Assembly: GCA_026119855.1 (NCBI GenBank)
Contig: JAOWBW010001121.1
Coordinates: 52,501 to 116,500, forward strand
Reading direction: 5' to 3'
DNA: 64,000 nt
From: Campanula takesimana
Lineage: Eukaryota; Streptophyta; Magnoliopsida; Asterales; Campanulaceae
Made by a program: the position numbers and the translations under genes. The notes beneath the pieces are model-generated. The model was not told where the DNA came from. It saw only the letters and a list, made by a program, of their open reading frames with translations, and did no database searches. Positions 21,008 through 31,260 of the stretch are shown one piece after another (the first letter of the stretch is position 1; each line of letters begins with the position of its first letter).

Positions 21008-22570
21008 TTGCATAGTTCTAAATACTTATGGAGTGATCTTATGTTGGCTAAATATTGTTGGGAAATACATCCTATGGATGCTTTTCTCACTTCGTATTCT
21101 TCTCATATTTGGAAAAGATTAATTGCAGTGAAACCTTTAGTGGAGGATAGATTAGCTTGGAGGGTTAGGAGAGGTGACATTACCATTCGTGAAAAATGGT
21201 TGGATGGGGATATGGGTCCTATTCCTTTTGCTCATGCCGAAGTTTCTTCTCTATTCCATAATGGAACTCCTTGTAATGATCATATCCGAGAGACCTATGG
21301 CCAGCAACTTGTGTCTCTTATTCATTCTCAGGATATTTTTCTTTCAGACAAGGAGGATGTCCCTACTTGGAAGCCTTCTTCTAATGGTAAGTTCTCCATT
21401 AGTTCTGCTTGGAGAGAATGTCGTTCAAGTCGTGCTCACTCTGTTATATATTCTTTTTGCTGGAGCAAGTATATCCCTAAAAAGATCTCGGTTTTTCTTT
21501 GGCGTGCTTTGCTTTTCTTTTTTTTTTTTGGCGAAAGGAGGACAGCTCTTTGGCGTGCTTTGCATAATGGTTTGCCTACGGATGAGAGAATTCGGGCGAA
21601 AGGTATCTTCCTTGCTTCTAAATGTAATTATTGCATGGCTGTAAGGGAAGAATCGATTGCGCATATTCTGGTTCATGGGGATATTGCCAAGAAAGTTTGG
21701 GAGTGCTTTACTGGTTTGTATGGCATTCGATGTTTCATGGGTAGTTTGAATCAGGTCCTCATTTGTTGGTCGCAAGGTCAATCTAATGCTGATTCTAATG
21801 CCTTTTCTTGGCTTTCTCGTCTTCTTCTAGCCCTTATCTTATGGGAAATTTGGTGTGCTAGAAATATGAGCAGATTTGAAGGTATTCATATGAATTCCAC
21901 TGATATTATTCACAAGGTACGATCTCAAACTTCTAATATCGCCTTCGCCTTCTCCCTTTCATTCCCGAGAAGTCAAGAAAATAATTATATAATGGATATG
22001 TTCCATTTGGATCCTAAACCCTTCTTGATGCCTAAAATCCGAATGGTGGCATGGGATTTCCCAAATGTTGATGAGATTAAGCTTAATACGGATGGAGTCT
22101 CTAGGGGTAACCCGAGAGTTGCTTCAGGGGGAGGTATTTTTAGGGATCACAAAGGGGATTTTGTTCTTGGTTTTTTCTCATTTTTATGGCTGCCAATCCA
22201 ATATGATGGCGGAGGCTTTGGCTGCTAGGGATGGGCTTATTTTAGCTCAAACGCATGGGTTTCATCGTGTTTGGTTAGAGGTTGACTCTCAGGTTTTGAT
22301 GCGTATCCTAATTCAGGAGTACCATATCCCATGGACCATTTGGTACGTTGTCTCCCATATTCATAGATTAACGGCTCAAATGGATGTTCGGATTACTCAT
22401 ATTCTTCGGGAAGGGAATGGTGTAGCAGATGGTTTTGCCAACATTGCTGCAAATGAAGCAAGAAATTTCACATTTACCTCTCTTAGTGATATTCCTACGC
22501 CTTGTAAAGGATTTATTGCCTTGGACAAGGCTAGGATTCCTATGCTCGGTTTAATTAGCTTTATGGCCAG
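21008..22570 (+). pseudogene. LINE ORF2 C-terminal part: zinc-binding RT end and RNase H
   Basis: The first part shows the zinc-binding region found after plant LINE reverse transcriptases: WKPSSNGKFSISSAW, PKKISVFLWRAL, then a Cys-rich CNYC with HILVHGDIAKKVW. RNase H follows with LNTDGVSRGNPRVASGG. The frame shifts near 22170; the RNase H continues in the next frame as NMMAEALAARDGL and HILREGNGVADGFAN. A 51-bp insertion at 21513-21563 keeps the frame. It is a 5'-truncated copy of ORF2 lacking the endonuclease and RT core, so it cannot be active. Confidence 0.88.
21513..21546 (-). mobile_element. 34-bp micro-insertion of a LINE 3' end
   Basis: The inserted bases read, on the minus strand, as GTCCTCCTTTCGCC followed by a poly-A run. 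This matches the 3' end of the surrounding LINE near 22748-22760. It is flanked by the 17-bp direct repeat TCTTTGGCGTGCTTTGC at 21496-21512 and 21547-21563. This is a fully formed retrotransposition scar of minimal length. Confidence 0.85.
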
Positions 22571-23155
22571 GTTTTTATATAAATTGTTTTCTATTTATTG
22601 TAGTCACCCCTCCTTCTATTGTAGAGGACCATACGACGTGTGTATGGCCTTCCCCCTAGATTTCCATTTCTGGTGGTTGAGGTTGTCATGTCCCCCACCA
22701 TGTTTGTATTTTTTTTTCATTATTTAATAAAATCTAGGGAGGTGCCGTCCTCCTTTCGCAAAAAAAAAAAAAAAAAAAAAAAAAAAGGTATAGTAACCTT
22801 GTTGTGCGTTTAAAATTTTAGATCTTCAAAACTTCATTCTTCAAGCTTTAGATTTGTTCTCCTCGTTCTTTGCGTTCTTTGAATCACGATCGCAGGAACA
22901 TGTCTTCAATTGCAGGATCACGAACTTGAAGGAGTTGAGATCAACGCCCTCTATGTGTATCCACACGCGAACAAATATCTAGCACAATTCTAGATCCGGA
23001 CTGCTAGATCCAATTATTAGAAAACACACCTTTTTAATCTTTAAAGGCTATATGAATTTATTGATGTTCTTGAGCTTTTGATTCTCAATCTAGGCTCAAG
23101 AATATGTTTCTCAAACATATGGATTACCCATGATCAACGGTTGGTGAAAAAGGAT

Positions 23156-23163
23156 TATTTATA
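23156..23163 (-). promoter_or_regulatory. TATA box of copia-E 5' LTR
   Basis: TATAAATA on the minus strand lies 86 bp downstream of the near edge of the GGCACGG cluster. The arrangement matches copia-B and copia-C. Confidence 0.6.
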
Positions 23164-23248
23164 CTCTAAAATCCTTAACACTTAAGGAACCTAGAGACCT
23201 AATCACGTCACCCTAAGTATTCGTTGTCAAAACTGCCCCAAACAGCTT

Positions 23249-23396
23249 GGCACGGTCGTTCTCACAAAGTGGCACGGTCATGCCAAATGGTGCGAATCAA
23301 TATAACCCTTATATTAATTTGGGACAGTCGGGCTTTGTTCCTGGCACGGTCGTGCCAAACGGCACGGTCGTGTCTTATAACTGGCACGGCCGTGCC
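23249..23396. repeat. GGCACGGTCGTGCC palindrome cluster in copia-E LTR
   Basis: Copies start near 23249, 23271, 23343, 23361 and 23383, from perfect (GGCACGGTCGTGCC, GGCACGGCCGTGCC) to partial. 'GGGACAGTCGGGC' near 23321 may be a decayed copy. The core is palindromic and CpG-rich. Confidence 0.9.
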
Positions 23397-23642
23397 AGAT
23401 CATTTTGACAATTTTTCCAATTCTAGCCTTTTTTATCAAATCGTTCTTTTGTGTGTGACCCCATAAGATTATATTAAGTTGGCAATGAGCTTGACCAAGG
23501 TCAAACTCATTAATCATGAGCGGACTCTAGCAAGCCATCATGATTACCCAATTAATATAACTTAACGAAGTTTGTTTATCCTCATAGAACATATCACAAT
23601 CCTTTTGTCACGGGATTTCATATTAAACATAAATCATGGTCC

Positions 23643-24153
23643 TGTAGACATCCCGCCTTGGACCGCTCACCTCGATTGCATACATAGGATTTTTATTTAA
23701 CTTGTTTTTGTTAATTTCTGTTACTTCGGTAAGGTTCCTAACTGATTCCGTTAGTTTTGGACTAAAATGAGTAACAGAGTTATCTTTTTAGTGTCATTCT
23801 GTCCTTTTTTTAAGGTGGGCACCTCCCGTAATGGTCATGTGCCATGCGCGCATTTGGTCTAACAGACCGGACCTGCGCGTTTCCCACATAGCTGTTACGG
23901 GATTCCCACCAAGTTTCCCTCCCTTTTCTTATTTGCAACCTCTCTTCTTAATTCAAAATCGCCTTTTTATTACAACATTAAAACCCTTTTTAATTGTAAC
24001 CTCCCAATCCCATTATTCTAGCCTTTTCCATTAAAATAAAATATTTCATCTTTATTATTATTTTATTTTCTTACTTTCTTATTGGCCCAATGACCATCTT
24101 TTCCTCCATTCTCCACCTATATAAACCACCTCATTCTACATTTGAAATGGACC
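23643..24153 (+). mobile_element. Tat-like gypsy LTR piece 1, truncated
   Basis: It starts TGTAGACATCCCG and runs to a TATA-like CTATATAAACC at 24118-24127. It is then cut about 25 bp later by a second LTR-like start. A GC-rich phrase with GCGCGC lies at 23853-23884. Confidence 0.6.
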
Positions 24154-24716
24154 TGTAGATACCCCATTTTGAACGTCCATTCATAATTACACTACTTCTG
24201 TGTCTCGCCTTTGATTTGGGTCGAAACTCGTTACGTTTGACATGTTTCGTTAAGTTTCTGACTGACTTCGTTAGTTAGGGGCCAAAATGAACATTAGAAC
24301 TTTTGCAGAAGGGCAAAATTGTGATTCAAACACAAGATGCCTCGTACGAGACATCTAATGTCTCGTACGAGACATCCCCCTTGACAGACGGGTTTCAGCA
24401 GTTTCCTTGTTGATCTCAACCCTGTTTCTTGGCAAACACTCCTCCATCCGGGAAAGAAAGGAAGGATGATTTGAGAGTCCAAAAATAACTCTTTGAGAAT
24501 TGAGTCTTTGATTCCCATCCAATTTTAACCCCTTGGCTTGATCTCTAAGTCAAGAAAAACTATAAATATAGAGGTTCTTGTTCCAAAAACCTCTAATGGT
24601 CATTAATCCTCTCTAAACCACTCGAAGTCTGATCAAAGAAGCCCTCATAATCAGCCTCTCTCTCATACCCACAAAAATTACAAGATCATAACACAACTCA
24701 AGTCAAGTTCTTTGGA
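24154..24716 (+). mobile_element. Tat-like gypsy LTR piece 2, truncated
   Basis: It starts TGTAGATACCCC and shares phrases with piece 1, such as 'TTCGTTAG..' and 'CCAAAATGA'. It contains two TCTCGTACGAGACAT palindromes (24339-24354 and 24359-24375) and a TATA box at 24561-24568. Its end is lost at the junction with an integrase fragment near 24716. Confidence 0.6.
24339..24375. repeat. Paired TCTCGTACGAGA palindromes
   Basis: Two near-identical palindromic copies lie 20 bp apart in the LTR, 186 bp upstream of the TATA box. Confidence 0.88.
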
Positions 24717-25178
24717 TTGACCAATATGGTTAAGAAATGCCACAAGTGTCAGATACACGCCAACTTACAACACGCACCACCGTTCGTGTTATACCCCATG
24801 ACATCTCTCTGGCCATTTTCTACATGGGGAATAGACATCATTGGCAAAGTCTCACCGATAGGTCACAATGGGCACTCGTTCGTATTGGTCGCTGTAGATT
24901 ACTTCACCAAACGGATCGAAGTTCAATCCTACAAAGTCTTAAATGCCAAGAAGATGGCTGAGTTCATTAAGACTAACATCATATGCCCATATAGGGTACC
25001 TCATGCGATGATATCCGAAAATGGCACACACTTTGAGAAAGAATGTGACCAACTGCTCGCAGAGTACAAGATAGAAAGGCATAAGTCGTCACCGTACCGA
25101 CCACAGACCAATGGAGCAGTCGAAGCTGCTAACAAAACCATAGAGACCATCATAAGAAAAATAGCTAAGACTGGCAGG
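24717..25178 (+). pseudogene. Tat-like gypsy integrase fragment
   Basis: The visible part includes a zinc-finger end (VKKCHKCQ), the core start (WPFSTWGIDIIGKV, VAVDYFTKRIEV), the second catalytic region (ISENGTHFEKECDQLL) and the third (SSPYRPQTNGAVEAANK). These are Asp/Asp/Glu integrase landmarks of the Tat or Athila type. It joins LTR piece 2 on the left and is cut at about 25178 by copia-A, so both junctions are rearrangements. Confidence 0.85.
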
Positions 25179-27334
25179 GTTGTTGGACACAACAATGGTA
25201 GATGTATTGTCACAATAGATTGGACAATTTTCTTTTTTGATTCCATAGTTGACCAATTGTTGTTTCATCCAAAGCACTTGGCAGCAGCAGCTTCCAGCAG
25301 CTATATATTCAGCTTCAGTGGTAGACACACAAACTGAGGCTTGTTTTTTGCTTGCCCATGAAACGAGTCGATTTCCAAGGAAATGACAAGTTCCACTTGT
25401 GCTTTTCCTATAAATGGTACATGCTGCATAGTCTGCATCTGAGTAATCTATAAGATCAAAATTCAAATCTTTGGAATACCAAAGTCAAAGGTTAATAGTC
25501 CCAGATAAATATCGAATAATTCGTTTTACAGCAATAAGATGTGCTTCTCGAGGATCCGCTTGATAGCGAGCACAAACACAAACACTAAACATGATATCGG
25601 GCCTACTAGCAGTCAAGTAAAGAAGAGAGCCAATCATACCTCGATACAAGGTTTGATCAACCTTTTTACCTTTTAAGTCTTTATCTAACTTGTTACCAGC
25701 AGCGATAGGAGTGTCGTATGCTTTTGCATTGTCGAGTCCAAATTTCTTTATGTGATCTTTTGTGTACTTTGCTTGGTTGAGGAAGATGCCTTCAGCACAT
25801 TGTTTAATTTGTAGCCCAAGGAAGAATGTCAAATCTCCCATCATGCTCATCTCAAATTTGCTTTTCGTTATCTTCTCAAATCGCTTACACAACAATTCTT
25901 TAGTAGAACCAAAAATAATATCATCGACGTATATTTAAACAAGTAAAGTTGTGTTGATCTTACCACGCTTAAAGCCTTTCTCTAAAAGAAATTTAGATAG
26001 AGTATCATACCATGCCCGTGGAGCTTGTTTGAGTCTATACAAAGCCTTTTGAAGTTTGTAGACATGATGTGGAAACTTGAGATCTTCAAATTTGGGCGGT
26101 TGAGCGACATAGACGGTTTCTTGAAGTTCGCTGTTGAGAAATGCACTCTGCACATCCATTTGATAAAGCTTGAATCTTTTGAAAGAAGCATATGCTAAAA
26201 ATATACTTATAGCTTCAAGTCGTGCAACGGGGGCAAAAGTTTCATCGTAATCAATGCCTTCTTCTTGTCTATATCCTTGTGCACCCAACCTAGCTTTGTT
26301 TCTTGTGATGGTTCCATTCTCATCTATCTTATTTCTAAACACCCACTTTGTACCAATCACTCCTTGATCCTTAGGTCGTGGAACTAAGTTCCAAACTTTA
26401 CATCTTTCAAATTGGTTGAGCTCTTCTTGCATAGCAACAACCCAACTTGTGTCTTGGAGTGCTTCATCAACTTTCTTGGGTTCAACTTGAGATATGAATG
26501 CGGTAAGTGCATTATAATTTGATCGTCTTGTTCGAACACAAGAATGTAGGTCACCAATGATATTCTGAGTTGGGTGATCTATGATCTCGCGTATTTCATG
26601 AGGTAAGTCTGGTTGAGTTGATGGTTGCTGTAAGTCTTCTATTGGTACATCATTTGTGTAATCCCAATCATAGGTAAGTTGAGGGATTGGTTCTTCCACA
26701 TTTATGGGTGTCTCAACTTCAACTCCATTTGAGGCAGCAGCAGATGTGGTAGCTTCTGGTGCTTCATGTGAGGTAGATGGAGGTGCAGTTGAGGTAGATG
26801 GATTTCATTGAGTTGACTGATTTTGTGGTCGACTTGTACCTGTCTCATTAAGCTCAACAAAATCATCAGTAACATTTGGAGCCATATGTGGCTCAAGGAG
26901 AGAATGTTCATCAAAAGTTACATGGACAGATTCAATTATTTTAAGAGTGGTTTTATTAAATACACGAAAAGCTTTTGAGTGTTTAGCATACCCAACAAAT
27001 ATACCTTCATCGGCCTTAGGATCAAATTTACCTCGATGTTCTTTACCGTTGTAGAGAATGTAACATTTGCATCCAAAAATCATGAAGTAGGCAATGTTGG
27101 GGGTTCTTCCTCTCCAAAGTTCATAAGGAGTTTTGTTGTAGGTCTTGTTGATGAGGGATCGATTTTGAGTGAAGCATGCTGTGTTGACGACTTCAGGCCA
27201 AAAAATATTAAGGTAGCTTCGATTTAGCAATCATCATCTTTCCTGCCTCTATCAATGTTCTTCTGTTCTTTCTTTCCACAACACCGTTTTGTTGAGGAAC
27301 TCCAGCAGCAGAAAAGTTGTGGTCAATACCGTGG
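25179..27334 (-). pseudogene. Copia-A (SIRE-like) RNase H, RT and integrase end
   Basis: Read leftward, the integrase end (26805-27334, NRSLINKTYNKTPYELW) comes first. Reverse transcriptase follows (25935-26699, KWVFRNKIDENG, QMDVQSAFLN, VYKLQKALYRLKQAPRAWY). An IYVDDIIFGS motif comes just after an in-frame TAA at 25935-25937. Then come MSMMGDLTFFLGLQIKQ and RNase H with YSDADYAACTI and CPIYCDNTSTI. The wording is that of the SIRE/Maximus lineage and is close to copia-C. It ends abruptly at 25178. Copia-B sits in its integrase at 27335; the rest resumes at 35849. Confidence 0.88.
27330..27334. repeat. Copia-B target duplication CGTGG, left
   Basis: CGTGG at 27330-27334 and again at 35844-35848 flanks copia-B. 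Joining the outer flanks restores the copia-A integrase order seen in copia-C near 44960. Confidence 0.9.
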
Positions 27335-28203
27335 TGTTGGTAGTGGTGCCCTAGGCACGTTTAATAAACGTTGTAATTGTTACTGTTTATTTCATATCAA
27401 TAAAGAGATGTTTTGATTATTATTGTTGTTCATGTTTACTTATAATAATCTCCGTCCCTAGTACTTGTTAAGCACTAGTATAAAGGCTGAATGATCATGA
27501 GATGATCATGTTAGATTTATGGGTACTTGTTTGGAACAAGGTACTGGACATGACCCGCTTTATGAGATTTATGTCATGGTCTATGTCACACATATATATC
27601 ATATTAGTTATGTCATTTGAATCCTTAGACATGAAGTTATTATAGTCTTCCACTTGATGAACATTGTGTTTGACATATTCAAACGCTACCTTAACACGGT
27701 AGTTATAAAGGGTATGATTGGCATAATCGGATTCCCGTTGGGAAGAATAATAAGCTAAATGGATTTGTCCCTCCACGGAGAGATGTCAAGCTTGGGCCTC
27801 TCGTAGGAATGATGTTGATGAAATGTTCGGCCGGACTCAAATGAATTGATTGGATCAATGTCATTTGGATTATCAACATATTCGGAATTGAGAAAGTATT
27901 GAACAAAACAAGTTGACTGTTTGACCATGACTTGTGTTCAATGACATCGTGGACAAAAGGGTTATGACATATTCTAAGAGGAATGCGATCTTGTATCTAG
28001 TTATACTATTTGGGTAGGTATGACGGTTTGCTAGAACCTAATCATATCTTATGGAATCATGTTTGAGCCCATTGCCAACTTAGTATAATCCTAGAGGGTC
28101 ACACACAATAGAACGAATCTTAAATAAAAGGACTATATTGGAATTTAGAGTCAAAAGGACCTTGGAGGAATTTTGGAAACATTCTGAGCTGTTTGGTCTA
28201 CCG

Positions 28204-28310
28204 AGCGGGCGCTTGGTTCAGACCAGGCGGGCGCCTGAAGTAATTCCAGAAAGACAAGGACCTTCTGGTCATTCAGGCGGGCGCCTGGCCCTTTACAGGC
28301 GGGCGCCTGA
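28204..28310. repeat. GGCGGGCGCCTG motif cluster in copia-B LTR
   Basis: Three perfect CAGGCGGGCGCCTG copies (near 28224, 28274 and 28296) and one diverged GAGCGGGCGCTTG copy (28203) lie in about 107 bp. GGCGCC is palindromic. A matching cluster is in the 3' LTR at about 35210-35316. Confidence 0.92.
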
Positions 28311-28391
28311 TGCTGCCGACAGGAAAATTCCTAATTCGATTTAGGAAGGTTTTTAGCACAAGATTCCTATTTGGAATAGGTCTTAATTGTG

Positions 28392-28399
28392 TATAAAAA
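28392..28399 (+). promoter_or_regulatory. TATA box of copia-B LTR
   Basis: TATAAAAA starts 83 bp after the end of the GGCGGGCGCCTG cluster and is followed by CCCC and an AT-rich leader. Confidence 0.65.
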
Positions 28400-28847
28400 C
28401 CCCAATTCGGCCAGACCATATTTACAAGTGATTTTGTGAGTCTCAAAGAGTTTGAGAGAGATATTATTTTGTTCTAAGATATCCTTGATTGAGGAACAAA
28501 ATAATTCACAAATAAATTCCATATAGTTCTTTATTATATTGTGAAAGTGTGTTTCATAATATTGGTCTAGCAACCAAGATCAAAGAAGCTCCTTTGATAT
28601 TCGTTCGAAGTGTGGATACCGCTAGAGGGTGAATTTTATCATCTTGCAAAGTTCGTGATTTGTTCGCGATAAAGCTTCAAGGTTTCTCCACCAAAGATCA
28701 AGAGAAAATTCATAGCCATCAAGGGTTAGTTATTCCTCTATTCATCTTGTTGTATTTGATTTAATCATATGAACGATCCATGGCTTTGGGTTTCTTAAAA
28801 TTTTAATTGCTATATTCCGCTGCGCATGTTACTTAGAAACCCAACAG

Positions 28848-28860
28848 TGGTATCAGAGCC
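28848..28860 (+). other. Copia-B primer-binding site, tRNA-iMet type
   Basis: TGGTATCAGAGCC lies one base after the LTR end and is complementary to the 3' end of initiator methionine tRNA. Confidence 0.92.
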
Positions 28861-30410
28861 CCGTTCATGTTGATTAATTCAATACTTGGATCATGTTGTG
28901 TGTATATAAATTGTTTATGTGCCAAGCATGATATGAATATTGGATTATATGATGTTTATGTGTTTTGTGATTTTATGTGGTTATTGTTTTTTCAACTTTA
29001 ATCGCGCGATTCAATCGCAATAAAAATTATGGTGGATTCTGAATTATTTCGATTATTGATTTTTGATTGGATCAAAGTTTTAATAATCGGGGAAAAAATA
29101 ATTTTGAGACAAAATTTTCGAACTTGAAAATTCCATACCATTCTGACCATTCAGGCGCCGCCCGCGCTGGACCAGGCGCGCGCTCGCTTCAGGCGCCCGC
29201 CCGTGCTGGACCAGGCGCGCGCTCGCTAGGCCAGAATGTTCTGATTTTGTTCAAAATCTGATTCTGGAATTTTTCGATAAATCCGACAAAACCAGTAACA
29301 AGACCACTTCAGACTTGCTGATCTGGAATGGGTCTTGGGTAGTTGGTTTGTGTGTGGATTTTGGGGTTTGATTTTCCTATTTGTTTTAGTCTTGTGATTC
29401 CTAGATTGGTTCAAGTTTTGGATGGCTAATCTGCGTTCATCGAGATTGTGTTTCCCAAAATTGATCGCAATCAAAGTTTCAAAGATAAAACGAAGTTAGA
29501 ATTATGAAGAGCTCATAATTGCTAAAATTGAGAAACAAAGTTCTTGATTCAATGATTGGAGATCCATGTGGAATTGTGAATGCAATTGGCCTACGTTCAT
29601 CGAGACCATCTATTGCTTAGTTTCGGCCACATGGACTACTTTCTTGGTTTCTTGAATTAGTGCGGGATTGTGGTTGCCTAATGGCTTAGTTCGACCGCAC
29701 TTCTTGTTGTCTTGATTTGGAGATAATAACCAAAGTTGAAATAGTCTCATCCTCATAATTATAGAGAAACTAATGACACATAAATATTATGCTTAAATTA
29801 ATGGGATTAATTTAGTGGCTAAACTTGATGTGTAACATGTTTATATTATGTGCTCATAAATGTGTTATATGCTATATGTGATGAACCTTCAAAGAAAGTT
29901 TTAAGTCTTTTATTGCCATGCCATGATTAAAACACTTGTTAGTACATGAGTGATTTTAATGTAGATTCGCCCTAGCGAGGTGCATTAAATTTATTTATGT
30001 TTGAGCAAGATAGATAATGTGGGCACGCCCTAGCGGGACACATTAACTATGCGTTTAAAATGGTTAGACTTAATTGGGCGTCAAAACAGTTTTTGGGCCT
30101 AGGCAAAGATGAGGTTTAACATGCTTTTGAAATTGGATTTCTAAAAGAATCTCATAAAAGGAATTAAGAGTCATATGAGATATGATTGACAAGAGTTGTC
30201 TACCTAATTAATTTGATTTTGTGTAATCCGCCTTAGCGGACTTGAAATTAAATTAAAGTTGGATCTAAACCCAATTAAATTATATTATACATTGGATGTA
30301 TAAGAAGGTTATATAATTTAGTGGGAGTATTTTGTTTAAAATACATTATTTATCTCTTTAATGAAAATCGGTACTTATTAAATTTTGGAAATTTTGCATA
30401 TTTGTAGATA
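28861..30410 (+). other. Long non-coding leader of copia-B
   Basis: About 1.55 kb between the primer site and gag holds no credible ORF. It contains a GC-rich cluster at 29150-29230 (CAGGCGCGCGCTCGC twice, plus GGCGCCCGCCCG-like units). It also has repeated phrases such as 'CGCCCTAGCG' near 29970 and 30028. Part of it matches the copia-E leader, so the leader is conserved between relatives. Confidence 0.7.
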
Positions 30411-31260
30411 ATGACTAATAACACTCAATCAATGTCGTTGCGATCGATCCTTGAGAAGGATAAGCTCGAAGAGAATGGTACAAACTTTATGGATTGGATC
30501 CGAAGCATAAGAATTGTTCTTAGGCAAGAAGATAAGTTGTACATTCTCGATGGGCCTCTCCCTGCTGAACCACCGCCTACTGCCCCTAGGGTAGAAAGAG
30601 ACAATTACAAGAAACATCGTAATGATTCTAGAGATGTAAGTTGTCTCATGCTTGCTGCTATGTGTTCAAAAACTCAACAAAGTTTGGAACATTTGGAAGC
30701 CTATGAGATAGGCGTGGAGTTGAGAACCATGTTTCAAGAGCAAGCTAGGCAAGAGAGGTACAAGACCATTGTTGCATTTACTACTAGCAAAATGAATGAA
30801 GGGCAACAAGTGAGTCCTCACTTTTAAAATGAAAGGTTATGTAGAGCACCTTGAGAAACTTGGCTATCCAATCCCATTGGAGCTAGCCACGGATCTCATT
30901 CTTAATTCATTGCCTAAAAGTTATAATCAATTTGTGATGAATTATAACATGCATGAATGGATAAGAATCTCTCTGAGTTGCATGGATGCTCAAAACTGCA
31001 GAGATGAAAATTGTGGAGAAAGGTTCTCCTGTGCTCTTGGTTCATGATGGAAGAAGGCTAGTGCCAAAGGAAAGGGTAAGGCAAAAGTTGTCAAACCCAA
31101 GATAAGCAAGCAAGGCAAAGGTTTGCCAAGGCTTCTGAGGCAAAACCTGATTCACAAAGGATGCATCTGTTTCCATTGTCAAGAAATTGGTCATTGGAAA
31201 CGTAATTGCAAGGCTTTCTTGGAAGAGCAAAAGAAGAAGAAGAGCAGCAAGGCTGCGTCG
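30411..31260 (+). pseudogene. Copia-B gag with zinc knuckle
   Basis: Gag begins MTNNTQSMSLRSILEKDK and shows the UBN2-type body (GTNFMDWIRSIRIVLRQEDKL, SCLMLAAMCSKTQQSLE). The frame breaks near 30825, resumes as MKGYVEHLEKLGYPIP, breaks again near 31000, and reaches the knuckle CFHCQEIGHWKRNC at about 31170. Each break can be explained by a missing single base, and this region is under suspicion of base-run errors. Confidence 0.8.

Larger units (their letters stand above)
20965..22787 (+). mobile_element. 5'-truncated L1-type LINE
   Basis: The element lies between two GTATAGTAACC copies and ends in a poly-A tail (22760-22786) after 'GTCCTCCTTTCGC'. Only the ORF2 end remains. At its 5' junction, bases 20966-20999 are an exact second copy of the flanking 34 bp at 20919-20952. 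The LINE sequence therefore starts near 21000 and the 5' junction carries copied target DNA. Confidence 0.9.
20844..23642 (-). mobile_element. Copia-E 5' LTR, split by a LINE
   Basis: The LTR begins in window direction with TGTTGGGTTTTG two bases from the primer-binding site. It is interrupted by a LINE (20965-22787) and ends where a gypsy LTR starts at 23643, so its outer end is lost. A minus-strand TATA box lies at 23156-23163 and a GGCACGGTCGTGCC cluster at 23249-23396. Confidence 0.75.
27335..28846 (+). repeat. Copia-B 5' LTR
   Basis: It starts TGTTGGTAGTGG and ends CCCAACA. A GGCGGGCGCCTG cluster lies at 28204-28310 and the TATA box at 28392-28399. Compared with the 3' LTR it has about twenty extra single bases in short base runs and only a handful of substitutions. 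Confidence 0.92.

Noticed and set aside
27495..28573. Several small minus-strand frames, with partners at 34472-35501
   Set aside because: They are antisense frames inside the two copia-B LTRs.
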